Shown here piece by piece: positions 33,074 to 41,745 of a DNA stretch of 64,000 nucleotides (the first letter of the stretch is position 1; every line of letters starts with the position of its first letter). The notes beneath the pieces were generated by a model. That model was not told where the DNA came from. It made no database searches and worked only from the letters and a program-made list of their open reading frames with translations. The DNA is from Fretibacterium sp. OH1220_COT-178 (GTDB lineage Bacteria > Synergistota > Synergistia > Synergistales > Aminobacteriaceae): the NCBI RefSeq assembly GCF_003860125.1, contig NZ_RQYL01000014.1, positions 1 through 64,000 on the forward strand, written 5' to 3'. The position numbers and the translations under genes were made by a program.

Positions 33074-34636
33074 ATGGCAGAATTGATCGAGACCCTCGAG
33101 ATGAGGGGGATAACCAAGCGCTTCCCCGGCGTCGTCGCCTGCGACTCCGTGGACCTGGAGCTGCGCTCGGGCGAGATCCTGGCGCTTCTCGGGGAGAACG
33201 GTGCGGGAAAGAGCTCGCTGATGAACGTCCTTTACGGCCTCTACCGTCAGGACAGCGGCAGCATAAAGGTGAACGGGCAGGAGGTGGAGATCGGCAGCCC
33301 CCTGGCCGCATTCCGGCTGGGCATCGGGATGGTGCACCAACACTTCATGCTGGTCCCGAACCTCACGGTGACGGAGAACGTCGCGCTGGGGTTCTGCCAC
33401 AAGCACACCTTCTCCCTGGACCTGGAGGAGGTGCGCTACAAGATCCTGGAGGTCTCCCGAAAGCACGATCTGGAGGTCAAGCCGGACGCCCTGATCTGGC
33501 AGCTCTCGGTGGGCGAGCAGCAGAGGGTGGAGCTGATCAAGGCCCTGGTCCTGGGCGCCAACCTCCTGATCATGGACGAGCCCACCGCCGCCCTGACGCC
33601 CCAGGAGACGGACGAGCTTCTGGAGCTGCTCCGCGACATGGCCCGCAAGGAGTGCTCCGTCATCTTCATCAGCCACAAGCTGAACGAGGTCCGTCGGGTC
33701 AGCGACCGTGTGATGGTCCTTCGGGCCGGGAAGCGGGTCTACGAGGGCCCGACCCAGGAGCTCTCCGACCGCGAGCTGGCGGACCGCATGGCGGGCCGTA
33801 CCCTGGGCCAGGCCTCGTCCCGAACGCCCCAGGCCCTGCGCGAGGAGGTGGCCCTGGACGTCGTCGACGTGCGGGTCAAGGGGGACCTGGGCAAGCCGGC
33901 CCTGGACGGGACCACCTTCAGCGTCCGCAAGGGCGAGATCTTCGGCATCGCCGGCGTCTCCGGGAACGGGCAGCGCGAGCTGGCAGAGGCGATCAACGGC
34001 CTTCGGAAGGTCGACAGCGGCAACATCCTGATCGACTACTGGAACATCACCAACCACACGCCCCTGCAGATCATCGAGCAGGGCATGGGCTACATCCCCG
34101 AGAACCGGATCCACGAGGGAACCATCCCCTCCTTCTCCGTCCGCGAGAACCTGATCCTGAAGGATTACGATACGCCCGCGCTGTCGAGCCGCGGCTTCCT
34201 GAACCGCGAGAAGACCAAGCGCTTCGCGTCCGACCTGGTCTTCTCCTTCGAGATCAAGACCCCGGACATCGAGACGTCCTGCGCCACCCTCTCGGGCGGC
34301 AACATCCAGAAGGTCATCCTAGCGCGCGAGATCACCCGAAAGCCCAAGGTGCTGATCGCCGTCTACCCCATCCGGGGCCTGGACCTGGGAGCCACGGAAC
34401 ACGTGCACAAGCAGCTTCTGAAGATCAGCGAGGCCGGAACCGCCGTGCTGCTCATCTCCGAGGAGCTGGACGAGCTGCTTGACCTCTGCGACCGGATCGC
34501 CGTCATCTACGAGGGACGCATCATGAAGATCCTGAACGCCGCCGAGACCGACAAGCAGGAGCTGGGCCTGCTGATGGCGGGCATCGACGCCCCGCAACGG
34601 GACCCGGCCGCCAAGGCCGAGGAGGTACGGGCATGA
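33074..34636 (+). CDS. sugar/nucleoside-type ABC transporter ATP-binding protein (two NBDs)
   Basis: A 520-aa protein with two fused nucleotide-binding domains, as in RbsA/MglA and the BMP-linked YufO group. The first Walker A is GENGAGKSS (about 40-48), with signature LSVGEQQRVELIKAL and Walker B LLIMDEPTAALT. The second domain has a degenerate P-loop, GVSGNGQREL, the signature LSGGNIQKV and LIAVYPIRGLDLGA. One active and one degenerate site is normal for the family. ATG 33074 is chosen since GGAGGG abuts the ATG at 33068. The stop overlaps the next gene. Confidence 0.92.
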   Translation: MAELIETLEMRGITKRFPGVVACDSVDLELRSGEILALLGENGAGKSSLMNVLYGLYRQDSGSIKVNGQEVEIGSPLAAFRLGIGMVHQHFMLVPNLTVTENVALGFCHKHTFSLDLEEVRYKILEVSRKHDLEVKPDALIWQLSVGEQQRVELIKALVLGANLLIMDEPTAALTPQETDELLELLRDMARKECSVIFISHKLNEVRRVSDRVMVLRAGKRVYEGPTQELSDRELADRMAGRTLGQASSRTPQALREEVALDVVDVRVKGDLGKPALDGTTFSVRKGEIFGIAGVSGNGQRELAEAINGLRKVDSGNILIDYWNITNHTPLQIIEQGMGYIPENRIHEGTIPSFSVRENLILKDYDTPALSSRGFLNREKTKRFASDLVFSFEIKTPDIETSCATLSGGNIQKVILAREITRKPKVLIAVYPIRGLDLGATEHVHKQLLKISEAGTAVLLISEELDELLDLCDRIAVIYEGRIMKILNAAETDKQELGLLMAGIDAPQRDPAAKAEEVRA

Positions 34637-35718
34637 AAAAGAGCACGATCCTGATCTACAACGTAACGGTCATCCTGACCTTCCTCCTCTGCGCGCTTCT
34701 GCTGGGGGCAGTCCTCTTCGCGGTCGCCGGCGGCAACCCCCTGACCGCCTACGCCGTCATGTTCACCCAGCCCCTGCAGGACGCCTTCGGCATCTCCGAG
34801 CTGCTGGTGCGCGCCACGCCGCTGATGCTGGTCGCCGTCGGGGTCGCCGTCTCCTTCCGCAGCGGGATCCTGAACATCGGCGGAGAGGGCCAGATTCTGA
34901 TCGGCGCCGTCGTCGGCGCGTTCTTCGGCCTCTCCCTGCCCGACCTGCCCAAATTCCTCCTGCTGCCCCTGATCTTCGCCGCCGCCTTCCTGGGCGGGGC
35001 CCTGTGGGGCGGCATCGCGGGATGGCTCAAGGCCTATCTGGGCGTCAACGAGATCCTGAGCACGGTCATGATGAACTACATCGCGAGCCAGATCTACACC
35101 TACCTGCTCCGCGCCCCGATGATCGACCCCCAGGAGCTGGCCTACGGCACGGGCATCCCCCAGACGGCGCAGCTCTCCCCCAACGCGTGGCTGACCCGGT
35201 TGATGCCCCCCATGCGGCTGCACTCCGGCCTGATCTACGCGATCCTCATCGCCGTGCTGGTCTACCTGATGCTCTGGAAGACGACCCTGGGCTATCGCAT
35301 GAGGGCCTGCGGGGCTCAGCCCCTGGCCGCCCGCTACGCGGGCATGAGCGTAAAGCGCCACCTCGTCCTGGCGATGTTGCTGGCCGGAGGCATGGCCGGG
35401 CTGGCCGGGGCCGTGGAGCTCTGCGGCGTCCACCGCCGCGCCCTGGAAGCCCTCTCCGCGGGCTACGGATTCAGCGGCATCGTCGTGGCCCTATTCGGCG
35501 GTCTCCATCCGCTGGGGATCATCCCCGCCTCGATGCTCTTCGGACTCCTGATCGTCGGCGCCGACATGATGCAGCGGGCCGTCACCATCCCCGCCCACAT
35601 CATCCTGGCCATCCAGGGGCTGATCATTCTCGCGGTGGTCTCCTCGGCGGTCTTCATCTCCAGCCGGCACATCCGGGCCCGGATTCTGTCCCGATTCATA
35701 CGAGAGGAGGACGCCTGA
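34633..35718 (+). CDS. ABC transporter permease (BMP system, subunit 1)
   Basis: A 361-aa membrane protein of the branched-chain/ribose permease superfamily. Family features are FRSGILNIGGEGQILIGA (about 74-91), GVNEILSTVMMNYIA (about 136-150) and ARYAGMSVKRHLVLAMLLAGGMAGLAG (about 232-258). About ten helices. It overlaps the ATPase gene by four bases and precedes the second permease, so the channel is a heterodimer. Confidence 0.9.
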   Translation: MKKSTILIYNVTVILTFLLCALLLGAVLFAVAGGNPLTAYAVMFTQPLQDAFGISELLVRATPLMLVAVGVAVSFRSGILNIGGEGQILIGAVVGAFFGLSLPDLPKFLLLPLIFAAAFLGGALWGGIAGWLKAYLGVNEILSTVMMNYIASQIYTYLLRAPMIDPQELAYGTGIPQTAQLSPNAWLTRLMPPMRLHSGLIYAILIAVLVYLMLWKTTLGYRMRACGAQPLAARYAGMSVKRHLVLAMLLAGGMAGLAGAVELCGVHRRALEALSAGYGFSGIVVALFGGLHPLGIIPASMLFGLLIVGADMMQRAVTIPAHIILAIQGLIILAVVSSAVFISSRHIRARILSRFIREEDA

Positions 35719-35719
35719 C

Positions 35720-36649
35720 ATGAGCTGGGAATCCCTGTTCTCCGTCATGCTCGCGGCCGCGGTTCCCATGGCCGTGCCCCTGCTGCTGGTCGCCCTGGGC
35801 GAGATGTTCAACCAGAGGGCCGGCATGTTCAACCTCGGCGCCGAGGGCATCATGATGATGGGGGCCTTCGTCGCGTTCTACATCGACCTGAAGCTCCAGA
35901 CCCCCTGGATCGGCCTCCTGGCGGCCCTGGCCGTCGGAGCGCTTCTCGGGCTGCTCCTGGGCCTGGTCTGCGTCACCTTCAAGTCCCGCCAGGGCATCGC
36001 CGGAATCGGGCTCTACATGCTGGGCTGGGGGATCTCCGGGACGCTCTTCCGCGTCTACGTGGGGGGCCCCACCCCGGTGACCGGCATCCCCGCCCTCAAC
36101 GTGGCCGCCCTGCAGAACGTCCCCTGGGTCGGCTCGGTCCTGGCGACGCTCAGCCCGATGGACTACGTCGCCTTCGCGCTCATCCCCCTGTCGAGCTGGC
36201 TGCTCTTCCGCACGTCGTGGGGCCTGAAGGTCCGTGCCGTGGGCACCACGCCCCGGGCGGCGGACACACTGGGAATCGACGTCTCCCGAGTGCGGTACCA
36301 GTGCGTGGTCCTGGCGGGTGCCTTCGCGGGCCTGGCCGGCGCGTACCTGTCCGTCTGCTCCGCCAAGATGTTCGCCGACAACATCACGGCAGGCCGGGGC
36401 TTCATCGCCGTGGCGCTCGTGTACTTCGGGCGCTGGTCGCCCTGGGGCGTGACGGGCGGCGCGGTGCTGTTCAGCATCGCGGCGGCGGCACAGCGCCTGA
36501 TTCAGTTCTACGGCATCGACTTCCCCTACGAGCTGGCCCTGATCGTCCCCTACGTGCTGGTCATCCTGGTGCTGGCCCTCTCCCCCAACCGCCGCCGGGT
36601 GGAGCCCGCGGCGCTGGGCAAGCCCTACGACCGCGAGAACCGGGGGTAG
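35720..36649 (+). CDS. ABC transporter permease (BMP system, subunit 2)
   Basis: A 309-aa permease partner. NQRAGMFNLGAEGIMMMGAF (about 34-53) is the family hallmark; FKSRQGIAGIGLYMLGWG, ADTLGIDVSRVRYQCVVLAGAFAGLAGAYLSV and the final FPYELALIVPYVLVILVLAL follow. It begins one base after the stop of subunit 1. Together they translocate the ligand delivered by the BMP binding protein. Confidence 0.9.
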   Translation: MSWESLFSVMLAAAVPMAVPLLLVALGEMFNQRAGMFNLGAEGIMMMGAFVAFYIDLKLQTPWIGLLAALAVGALLGLLLGLVCVTFKSRQGIAGIGLYMLGWGISGTLFRVYVGGPTPVTGIPALNVAALQNVPWVGSVLATLSPMDYVAFALIPLSSWLLFRTSWGLKVRAVGTTPRAADTLGIDVSRVRYQCVVLAGAFAGLAGAYLSVCSAKMFADNITAGRGFIAVALVYFGRWSPWGVTGGAVLFSIAAAAQRLIQFYGIDFPYELALIVPYVLVILVLALSPNRRRVEPAALGKPYDRENRG

Positions 36650-36708
36650 CTTCACAAGAGCGGCGCACTCGTTCGGTACCGCGGACAAAGAAAGGAGAGG
36701 GGAAAGCC

Positions 36709-37698
36709 ATGAGGGCGATAGGCGTGGACATCGGCGGCACGAGCTGCTCGGTCTGCGTGGGGGACCTGGGGGCCGACGGGGTCGTCGTTCGGCATCGGAC
36801 GCCCCCCCGCGCCACGGCGGACCACACGCCCCTCGACATGCTGCGTGCTCTGGCCGAGGACATCGGGACCTGCCGCAGGCTGGAGGGGCCCGAGCCCGCA
36901 GGAATCGGGATCAGCTGCGGGGGACCGCTGGACGGCCGCAGGGGCCTTGTGCTCTCGCCCCCGAACCTGCCGGGCTGGGACGAGCTCCCCATCGTCGCGG
37001 AGCTCTCCGGGCGGACGCAGCTCCCCGCATGGCTCTGCAACGACGCCAACGCGGGGGCCCTGGCCGAGTGGCTCTGGGGTGCGGGGCAGGGCTGCCGCTC
37101 CATGATTTTCCTCACCTTCGGCACCGGCCTGGGTGCCGGCCTGGTCCTGGACGGACGGCTCTACTGCGGCGCATCCGACAGCGCGGGCGAGGCGGGACAC
37201 ATCCGCCTGGCCCCGTTCGGGCCCGTCGGGTTCGGCAAGGCGGGCTCCTTCGAGGGGTTCTGCAGCGGAGGCGGGATCGCCCAGTTGGCCCGCGCGATGG
37301 TGCTGGAGCGCCTGCAGGCGGGGGAGCGTCCCGCCCTGTGCCCCGACCGCGACGCGCTGGGTTCCTTGACGGCCGAACGCGTGGGCCGTGCGGCGGACGC
37401 CGGCGACGCGCTGGCCCGCGATATTCTGGCCGTCTCAGGGCGCAGGCTCGGCCAGGGGCTGGCCGTGATCGTCGACCTGCTGAACCCCGAAAAAATCGTC
37501 ATCGGGAGCATCTTTGCGCGCTGCCGTGATCACATCTGGCCCTCGGCCCGCGAGGTGCTGCATGCGGAGGCGCTGCCGTCGGCACGCGACGCCTGCGAGG
37601 TCGTGCCCAGCCGGCTGGGCGAGGCCGTGGGGGACGTCGCCGCGCTCACCGTGGCCTATTATTACGGGAACAGGGAACGGGAGGATGAACGCCCATGA
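36709..37698 (+). CDS. ROK-family sugar kinase
   Basis: A 329-aa kinase. The ATP-binding start is GVDIGGTSCSVCVGDL, the catalytic Asp lies in LCNDANAGALAEW (about 106-118), and a second phosphate motif is FGTGLGAGLVLDG. The C-x-C zinc motif of many ROK proteins is not obvious (GFCSGG only). The absence of an N-terminal HTH shows it is a kinase, not a repressor. It follows the BMP permeases by 59 bp with an AAGGAGAGG site, and overlaps the SIS gene. It probably phosphorylates the imported sugar, such as a hexose or amino sugar. Confidence 0.85.
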   Translation: MRAIGVDIGGTSCSVCVGDLGADGVVVRHRTPPRATADHTPLDMLRALAEDIGTCRRLEGPEPAGIGISCGGPLDGRRGLVLSPPNLPGWDELPIVAELSGRTQLPAWLCNDANAGALAEWLWGAGQGCRSMIFLTFGTGLGAGLVLDGRLYCGASDSAGEAGHIRLAPFGPVGFGKAGSFEGFCSGGGIAQLARAMVLERLQAGERPALCPDRDALGSLTAERVGRAADAGDALARDILAVSGRRLGQGLAVIVDLLNPEKIVIGSIFARCRDHIWPSAREVLHAEALPSARDACEVVPSRLGEAVGDVAALTVAYYYGNREREDERP

Positions 37699-38342
37699 AG
37701 GACCGGACGCAGGAGCTCTTCCGGCGCTTTTTCGAGGAACATCCCGATCTGGAGCCCCTGCGCGCCGCGCTTCTCGACGCGTCGGGGCTGATTGCGGAGA
37801 CCTACCGCCGGGGCGGCAAGCTGCTGATCTGCGGCAACGGGGGCAGCTGCGCCGACGGCGAGCACATCGTGGGCGAGCTGATGAAGGGCTTCATGCTGAG
37901 GCGCCCCCTGCCGGCCGGGCTTCGGGAGCGCCTGTCGGAGCGGTTCGGGGAGGAGGGCGAGCGCATCGGACGGGGATTGCAGGGCGCACTGCCGGCCATC
38001 TCCCTGGGGTCCCAGACCTCGCTCCTCTCGGCTTTCGCCAACGACGCCGATCCCCAGCTGGCCTTCGCCCAGCAGGTGCTCGGGTACGGCAGGCCGGGGG
38101 ACCTGCTCCTTGGGATCTCCACCTCGGGGAACTCCGCCAACGTGTGCTGCGCCCTGATGACGGCCCGCGTCCTCGGGCTCGCGACCCTGGTCCTGACCGG
38201 CGGCGGAGGGGGGCGGGCGGCGGCGCTCGCCGACTGCGCCCTCATCGCCCCCGACCGCCGAACCTTCCGCATCCAGGAGTATCACCTGGCCTTTTATCAC
38301 CTGCTCTGCGCGGCAGCCGAGTCCGAGTTTTTCGAGGAATGA
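37695..38342 (+). CDS. SIS-domain protein, GmhA-like sugar-phosphate isomerase
   Basis: A 215-aa SIS protein. LLICGNGGSCADGEHIVGELMKGF (about 43-66) is the sugar-phosphate loop; GDLLLGISTSGNSANV (about 135-150) is the second. An insertion between them (about 67-118) is longer than in DiaA. Resembles phosphoheptose isomerase, but the operon context (BMP importer, ROK kinase) suggests it isomerises the phosphorylated imported sugar. Overlaps the kinase gene by four bases. Last gene of the operon. Confidence 0.8.
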   Translation: MKDRTQELFRRFFEEHPDLEPLRAALLDASGLIAETYRRGGKLLICGNGGSCADGEHIVGELMKGFMLRRPLPAGLRERLSERFGEEGERIGRGLQGALPAISLGSQTSLLSAFANDADPQLAFAQQVLGYGRPGDLLLGISTSGNSANVCCALMTARVLGLATLVLTGGGGGRAAALADCALIAPDRRTFRIQEYHLAFYHLLCAAAESEFFEE

Positions 38343-38387
38343 GCCTCCGCCAAAAATTTCGTCCCCGACAGCGGGCCGAGCCGGTCC

Positions 38388-38882
38388 TCAGAATTCCGTC
38401 AACTCAAGAGAGCCGTCCATGCCGCTCTCCCCTAAGGTGAAGTACCGTGTCTTCCCCTTCGAGTCGAGGTAGGAGATGCCGTGATGGGGAGTGGAACCAT
38501 AAAACGTCAAGGCAACGACCAGAGGACGCTCCGGCTTCAGCCTGTCCAGGGCATACAGCGTATCCACGAGAAAGTCCGCCTTGCCGTTGCTGTCCACATC
38601 CTTGAGGTGGAGCGACAGCACCTTGAACTCCCTCACGTCCCCCTCGGCCAGAAATGCGACTCTGACCTGCGGTTCGGTCGTATCGGCAACGAACTCGTCA
38701 TACTCGGCATAGCCGGAGAGCACCGCCTCCGCCTCTTGTACGCGCACCAAGGGCTCGGCCTCTCCTCCGGCCGGGCCGTCTTTTTTCGCGGGGGTTCGGC
38801 CTTCCCCGGCAAGGGACGCCCCAACCGCCACAAGCACGAGAGCCACGCACACAAACAAGCCCAAAAACGCCTTCTTTTTCAT
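38388..38882 (-). CDS. exported protein of unknown function
   Basis: A 164-aa protein with a signal peptide (residues 1-26, ending GASLAG) and a Lys/Ala/Pro-rich linker. A beta-rich domain contains VLSLHLKDVDSNGKADFLVDTLYALD, where DVDSNGKAD resembles a calcium-binding dockerin/EF-hand-like loop. No other match is recognised. The GGGAGAAG site fits the ATG. It lies beside another secreted protein on the same strand; they may act together at the cell surface. Confidence 0.6.
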   Translation of the reverse strand: MKKKAFLGLFVCVALVLVAVGASLAGEGRTPAKKDGPAGGEAEPLVRVQEAEAVLSGYAEYDEFVADTTEPQVRVAFLAEGDVREFKVLSLHLKDVDSNGKADFLVDTLYALDRLKPERPLVVALTFYGSTPHHGISYLDSKGKTRYFTLGESGMDGSLELTEF

Positions 38883-39185
38883 GCTCTTCTCCCTTCAAAA
38901 CAAAAGTTCCCCGGCTGTTTCCCCATTCACGAGCGCAATAGCCCAAACCGTCCATTCTCAAGGAGGACGAAGCACCAGGGGCAATCCAAAGGGACTCCCG
39001 CGGCATCCCTCCTCGCACGTTAGTGATCAACCGCACACTTCGTTTAAGCGGACAAACGCTTTGGAGTGGGAGTTGAGCGCGCAGCCCGCAATCGAGTCGT
39101 CCGTTCGTATGCGGCAAATTTCCTTGTATCCGAACGGCGCCGGCCGGAGCGCCCGGCCCTCCTATAGCGGCGGGAGGCTCCCCTT

Positions 39186-40430
39186 TCACCTTCGGTCCGG
39201 CTCCGGATCGTTCCCCTGCCAGGAACCGATGTCCGTGTTGCCGCCCTGCGGGCGGACGTATCCACGCTGGTCGTTTGAGGGGACAACCACGGTGCGTGCG
39301 TTGCCGGAATCCCCCAAAATCCGGCTCCCCACCGGCTGGCCCCGGCCAAGGGCCGAACTGCCCGTGCCCAGCGCGTAGAACCGGATCTTGGAGGGGTCGT
39401 GCGTTTCGGCACCCTCCGCGTCGCACGGGACCAGCTTCGGGTCCTCCCCGATGAGATCGGCCGAGTCCACCCCGACGGCATTGCCATCGCCGGATGCGAT
39501 CCCGCCCAACGGCATCACGCAGTTCCGCAGCACGGGCGGACGGACCGAGAGGTTGTACAAGAACAGCGCAGCCCCCTCTGTGTCCGCCCCGTTCCCCCAC
39601 AGGATCGTGTTGACCACCGTCGGGCTGGAGTTCCTGAGCAGCATTCCGCCGCCGTTGTCGGCTGCGTTGTCCGAGAGAGTGCAGTTCACCACCGTCGGGG
39701 CAGATTCGTAAAGGGATATTCCTCCGCCGTAGCTGGCCGTGTTGCCCGAGAAGGTGCAGTTCGCCAGCGTCGGGGCGGATTCGTAGAGGGATATTCCGCC
39801 TCCGTTGCTGCTGGCCGTGTTGCCCAAGAAGGTACAGCGCTCCACCATCGGGCTGGATTTCCAGAGGGCCATCCCGCCTCCGTTCCAAACCGTGTTTTCC
39901 GAGAAGGTACAGTCCGCCACCGTCGGACTGGAGCCCCCTAGGACCATCCCGCCGCCGAAGTCGTCATGGCCGCGCGTGACCGTGAAGCCGTCCAGCCGAG
40001 TGTCCCCGGGCTGAGCCCCGTTGCCGAGACACGCGACGACGCGGCGTTTGCCCTCGCCGTCCAGAATTGTGACGTTCGCCTTTCGGTCGCGGCCGGCGAC
40101 GGACGTCCCCTCGAGGGTCGCCGGGTACCCGCCCCACAGCTTCACGCCCCTCGGCAAAACCAGCGTCGTTCCCTTGTACGCTCCCGCCGCCACGTGGACG
40201 TCCACGGGCCTTTGGGCAGGGTCACGGCCGAAGTCCGCGGAGGCCGCATTCAGCATTGATTGAAGGTTGCCGGCGTTCTCCCAGCTCGTGCCGTCGCCCC
40301 GGCCGTCCTCTCTGACGAAGTACGCCGCTTCCGTGCGCCCCGCCCCCAGGAACGCCATGCCGAGCGCACAGAAAAGAAGACCCCAGACGCCCGGCAATCC
40401 CCACAAACGGACTGGACTGACGCAGCGCAT
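39186..40430 (-). CDS. secreted right-handed beta-helix repeat protein
   Basis: A 414-aa protein with a signal peptide (about residues 1-35, ending GRTEA) and a start AYFVREDGRGDGTSWENA typical of pectate lyase-like parallel beta-helix proteins. Residues about 155-280 contain five rungs of about 23-25 residues built on NGGGM, SSPTV and NCTFSGNTA. Such domains bind or cleave polysaccharides or serve as adhesins; no catalytic motif is visible. The C-terminus lacks an anchor or an autotransporter domain. ATG 40430 follows GGGAGGG. Neighbouring rungs are nearly identical in DNA, so rung number may vary by recombination. Confidence 0.78.
   Translation of the reverse strand: MRCVSPVRLWGLPGVWGLLFCALGMAFLGAGRTEAAYFVREDGRGDGTSWENAGNLQSMLNAASADFGRDPAQRPVDVHVAAGAYKGTTLVLPRGVKLWGGYPATLEGTSVAGRDRKANVTILDGEGKRRVVACLGNGAQPGDTRLDGFTVTRGHDDFGGGMVLGGSSPTVADCTFSENTVWNGGGMALWKSSPMVERCTFLGNTASSNGGGISLYESAPTLANCTFSGNTASYGGGISLYESAPTVVNCTLSDNAADNGGGMLLRNSSPTVVNTILWGNGADTEGAALFLYNLSVRPPVLRNCVMPLGGIASGDGNAVGVDSADLIGEDPKLVPCDAEGAETHDPSKIRFYALGTGSSALGRGQPVGSRILGDSGNARTVVVPSNDQRGYVRPQGGNTDIGSWQGNDPEPDRR
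39590..39965 (-). repeat. in-frame tandem repeats of about 69-75 bp in the beta-helix gene
   Basis: Five units encode GGG(M/I)-x-L, (S/A)PT-x-x-NCT and S-x-N-x-A. Units around 39710 and 39785 share long identical stretches. Unit length varies by one or two codons. Confidence 0.75.
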
Positions 40431-40682
40431 CACACCCTCCCCTTTCCACCTCCGTCTTCGACTGAATTCACACGGATGCAGCGTGACGCATCGAAACAGG
40501 GACCGCCATGAAAGCGCCTCCCCGGATAAATTATAGAACGCATCGCTCCAATCCGCCTTCCCCGCCGGGGTGGTTTTGAACGGGTGCTACACCGGCCGGC
40601 GGAACCGGTCCTTTTGCTATAATGGCGTCAGGGACGGAGGGGGGCGAGGAGGACGGGGCACGAGGATGCGTTTTATCCGGCA

Positions 40683-41630
40683 ATGGTGCCGCTCACGGAC
40701 AGGCAGCTGGAAGAGGAGCTGGACAGAGGACGGGTCTACCGTCTGAACGACCGTTTCTTCAAATTTCTGTTCGGACGGGAGGACCGAAAACACCTGTTTT
40801 TGGATCTCGTCAACGCCCTTGTCTTCCCCGAAGGCGGTGTGGGGTTTACCGACTTTGAATACACGAATTGCGAACGCTCCCCCTCGCGGGAGGACGGCAA
40901 GGAATGCTACCTGGATATCGTCGCCAATATGGCCGACGGCTCCCAGGTGGAGGTCGAGGTGCAGGTAAAGAACCGGAGAGACTACCCCCAGCGTTCCGCC
41001 TATTACCTGAGCACGCTGCATGCCTCCCAGATGAATGCCGGTGGATCCTACCTGGACCTGAAACGGACGATATCCATTCACATACTGGCATTCAACCTGT
41101 TCTTGGGGGAACGATTCCGCCGCGAGTTCTGTCTGTGCGACAAGGAGACGGGAGAGACGCTGTGCGACGATTTGACGCTGGTCTACCTCGAAATTCCGAA
41201 GTTCGTCAAGCACAGAGCACCTCGAAATCGTTTGGAGTATTGGCTTTTGTATCTGGCAGGAATGGAGGCGAAGAGGATGCCGGACCCGATGATCAGAGAT
41301 CCAATGATTGGTGAGGCTCTGAATCTGGAGGCTTTGTTTTTGCAGAGTCGCGAGGAGCGCCAGCGTTACATCGTCAGCTACAAGGCGCTGAGGGACGCGA
41401 TGACGAGCGAGGAGACGATCCGTCGCACGGCCAGGGCCGAGGGTCTGGCCGAGGGCAGGGCCGAAGGCAGAGCCAAAGGCAGGGCTGAAGGGAGAGCTGA
41501 AGGCAGGGCCGAGGGCAGGGCCGATACCGCGCGGCGGATGCTGGCGCTGAACTTCTCTCTCGATCAGATCGTGCAGGCGACCGGCCTGACGCCAGCCGAG
41601 ATAGAGGCCTTGAGGGACACCCGGCCGTAA
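40683..41630 (+). CDS. Rpn/PD-(D/E)XK nuclease family (putative recombination-promoting nuclease)
   Basis: A 315-aa member of the Rpn/YhgA-like group, often annotated as transposase-like. The N-terminus LNDRFFKFLFGREDRKHLFLDLVNAL is typical. The nuclease core has the Asp in CYLDIVANM and E-V-Q-V-K in VEVEVQVKNRRDY (about 80-100). The C-terminal part carries an AEGR repeat (about 252-279) and a final helix-turn segment LSLDQIVQATGLTPAEIEAL-like. Known relatives cut DNA and promote RecA-independent recombination. It is a solitary gene followed by a very strong hairpin. Confidence 0.85.
   Translation: MVPLTDRQLEEELDRGRVYRLNDRFFKFLFGREDRKHLFLDLVNALVFPEGGVGFTDFEYTNCERSPSREDGKECYLDIVANMADGSQVEVEVQVKNRRDYPQRSAYYLSTLHASQMNAGGSYLDLKRTISIHILAFNLFLGERFRREFCLCDKETGETLCDDLTLVYLEIPKFVKHRAPRNRLEYWLLYLAGMEAKRMPDPMIRDPMIGEALNLEALFLQSREERQRYIVSYKALRDAMTSEETIRRTARAEGLAEGRAEGRAKGRAEGRAEGRAEGRADTARRMLALNFSLDQIVQATGLTPAEIEALRDTRP
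41436..41519 (+). repeat. seven 12-bp tandem repeats inside the Rpn gene
   Basis: Units of the form GCCGAGGGCAGG, each coding AEGR (first unit AEGL, fourth AKGR). Copy changes keep the frame, so the spacer between nuclease core and C-terminal helix can lengthen or shorten by four residues at a time. Confidence 0.9.
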
Positions 41631-41650
41631 CTCCTTGCATCGAAAAAACA

Positions 41651-41707
41651 CCGAATCGACGAATGGACGGCCCCCCTGTCCGAGGGGCCGTCCATTCGTC
41701 GATTCGG
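41651..41707. terminator. 24-bp perfect hairpin between convergent genes
   Basis: Positions 41651-41674 pair perfectly with 41684-41707 around a 9-nt loop. On the minus strand it is followed by a TTTTTT run (complement of about 41643-41648), so it terminates the iron transporter operon; it also lies 20 bp past the Rpn stop. Its length and perfection are unusual for a terminator. Confidence 0.8.
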
Positions 41708-41745
41708 ATTCCCCGCCGGCGCTGCCGAGGGGGCGGTTCCGTCCA

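Noticed and set aside
41436-41519. Short tandem repeats as a CRISPR array
   Set aside because: Units are 12 bp with no spacers and lie in frame in a protein-coding gene.
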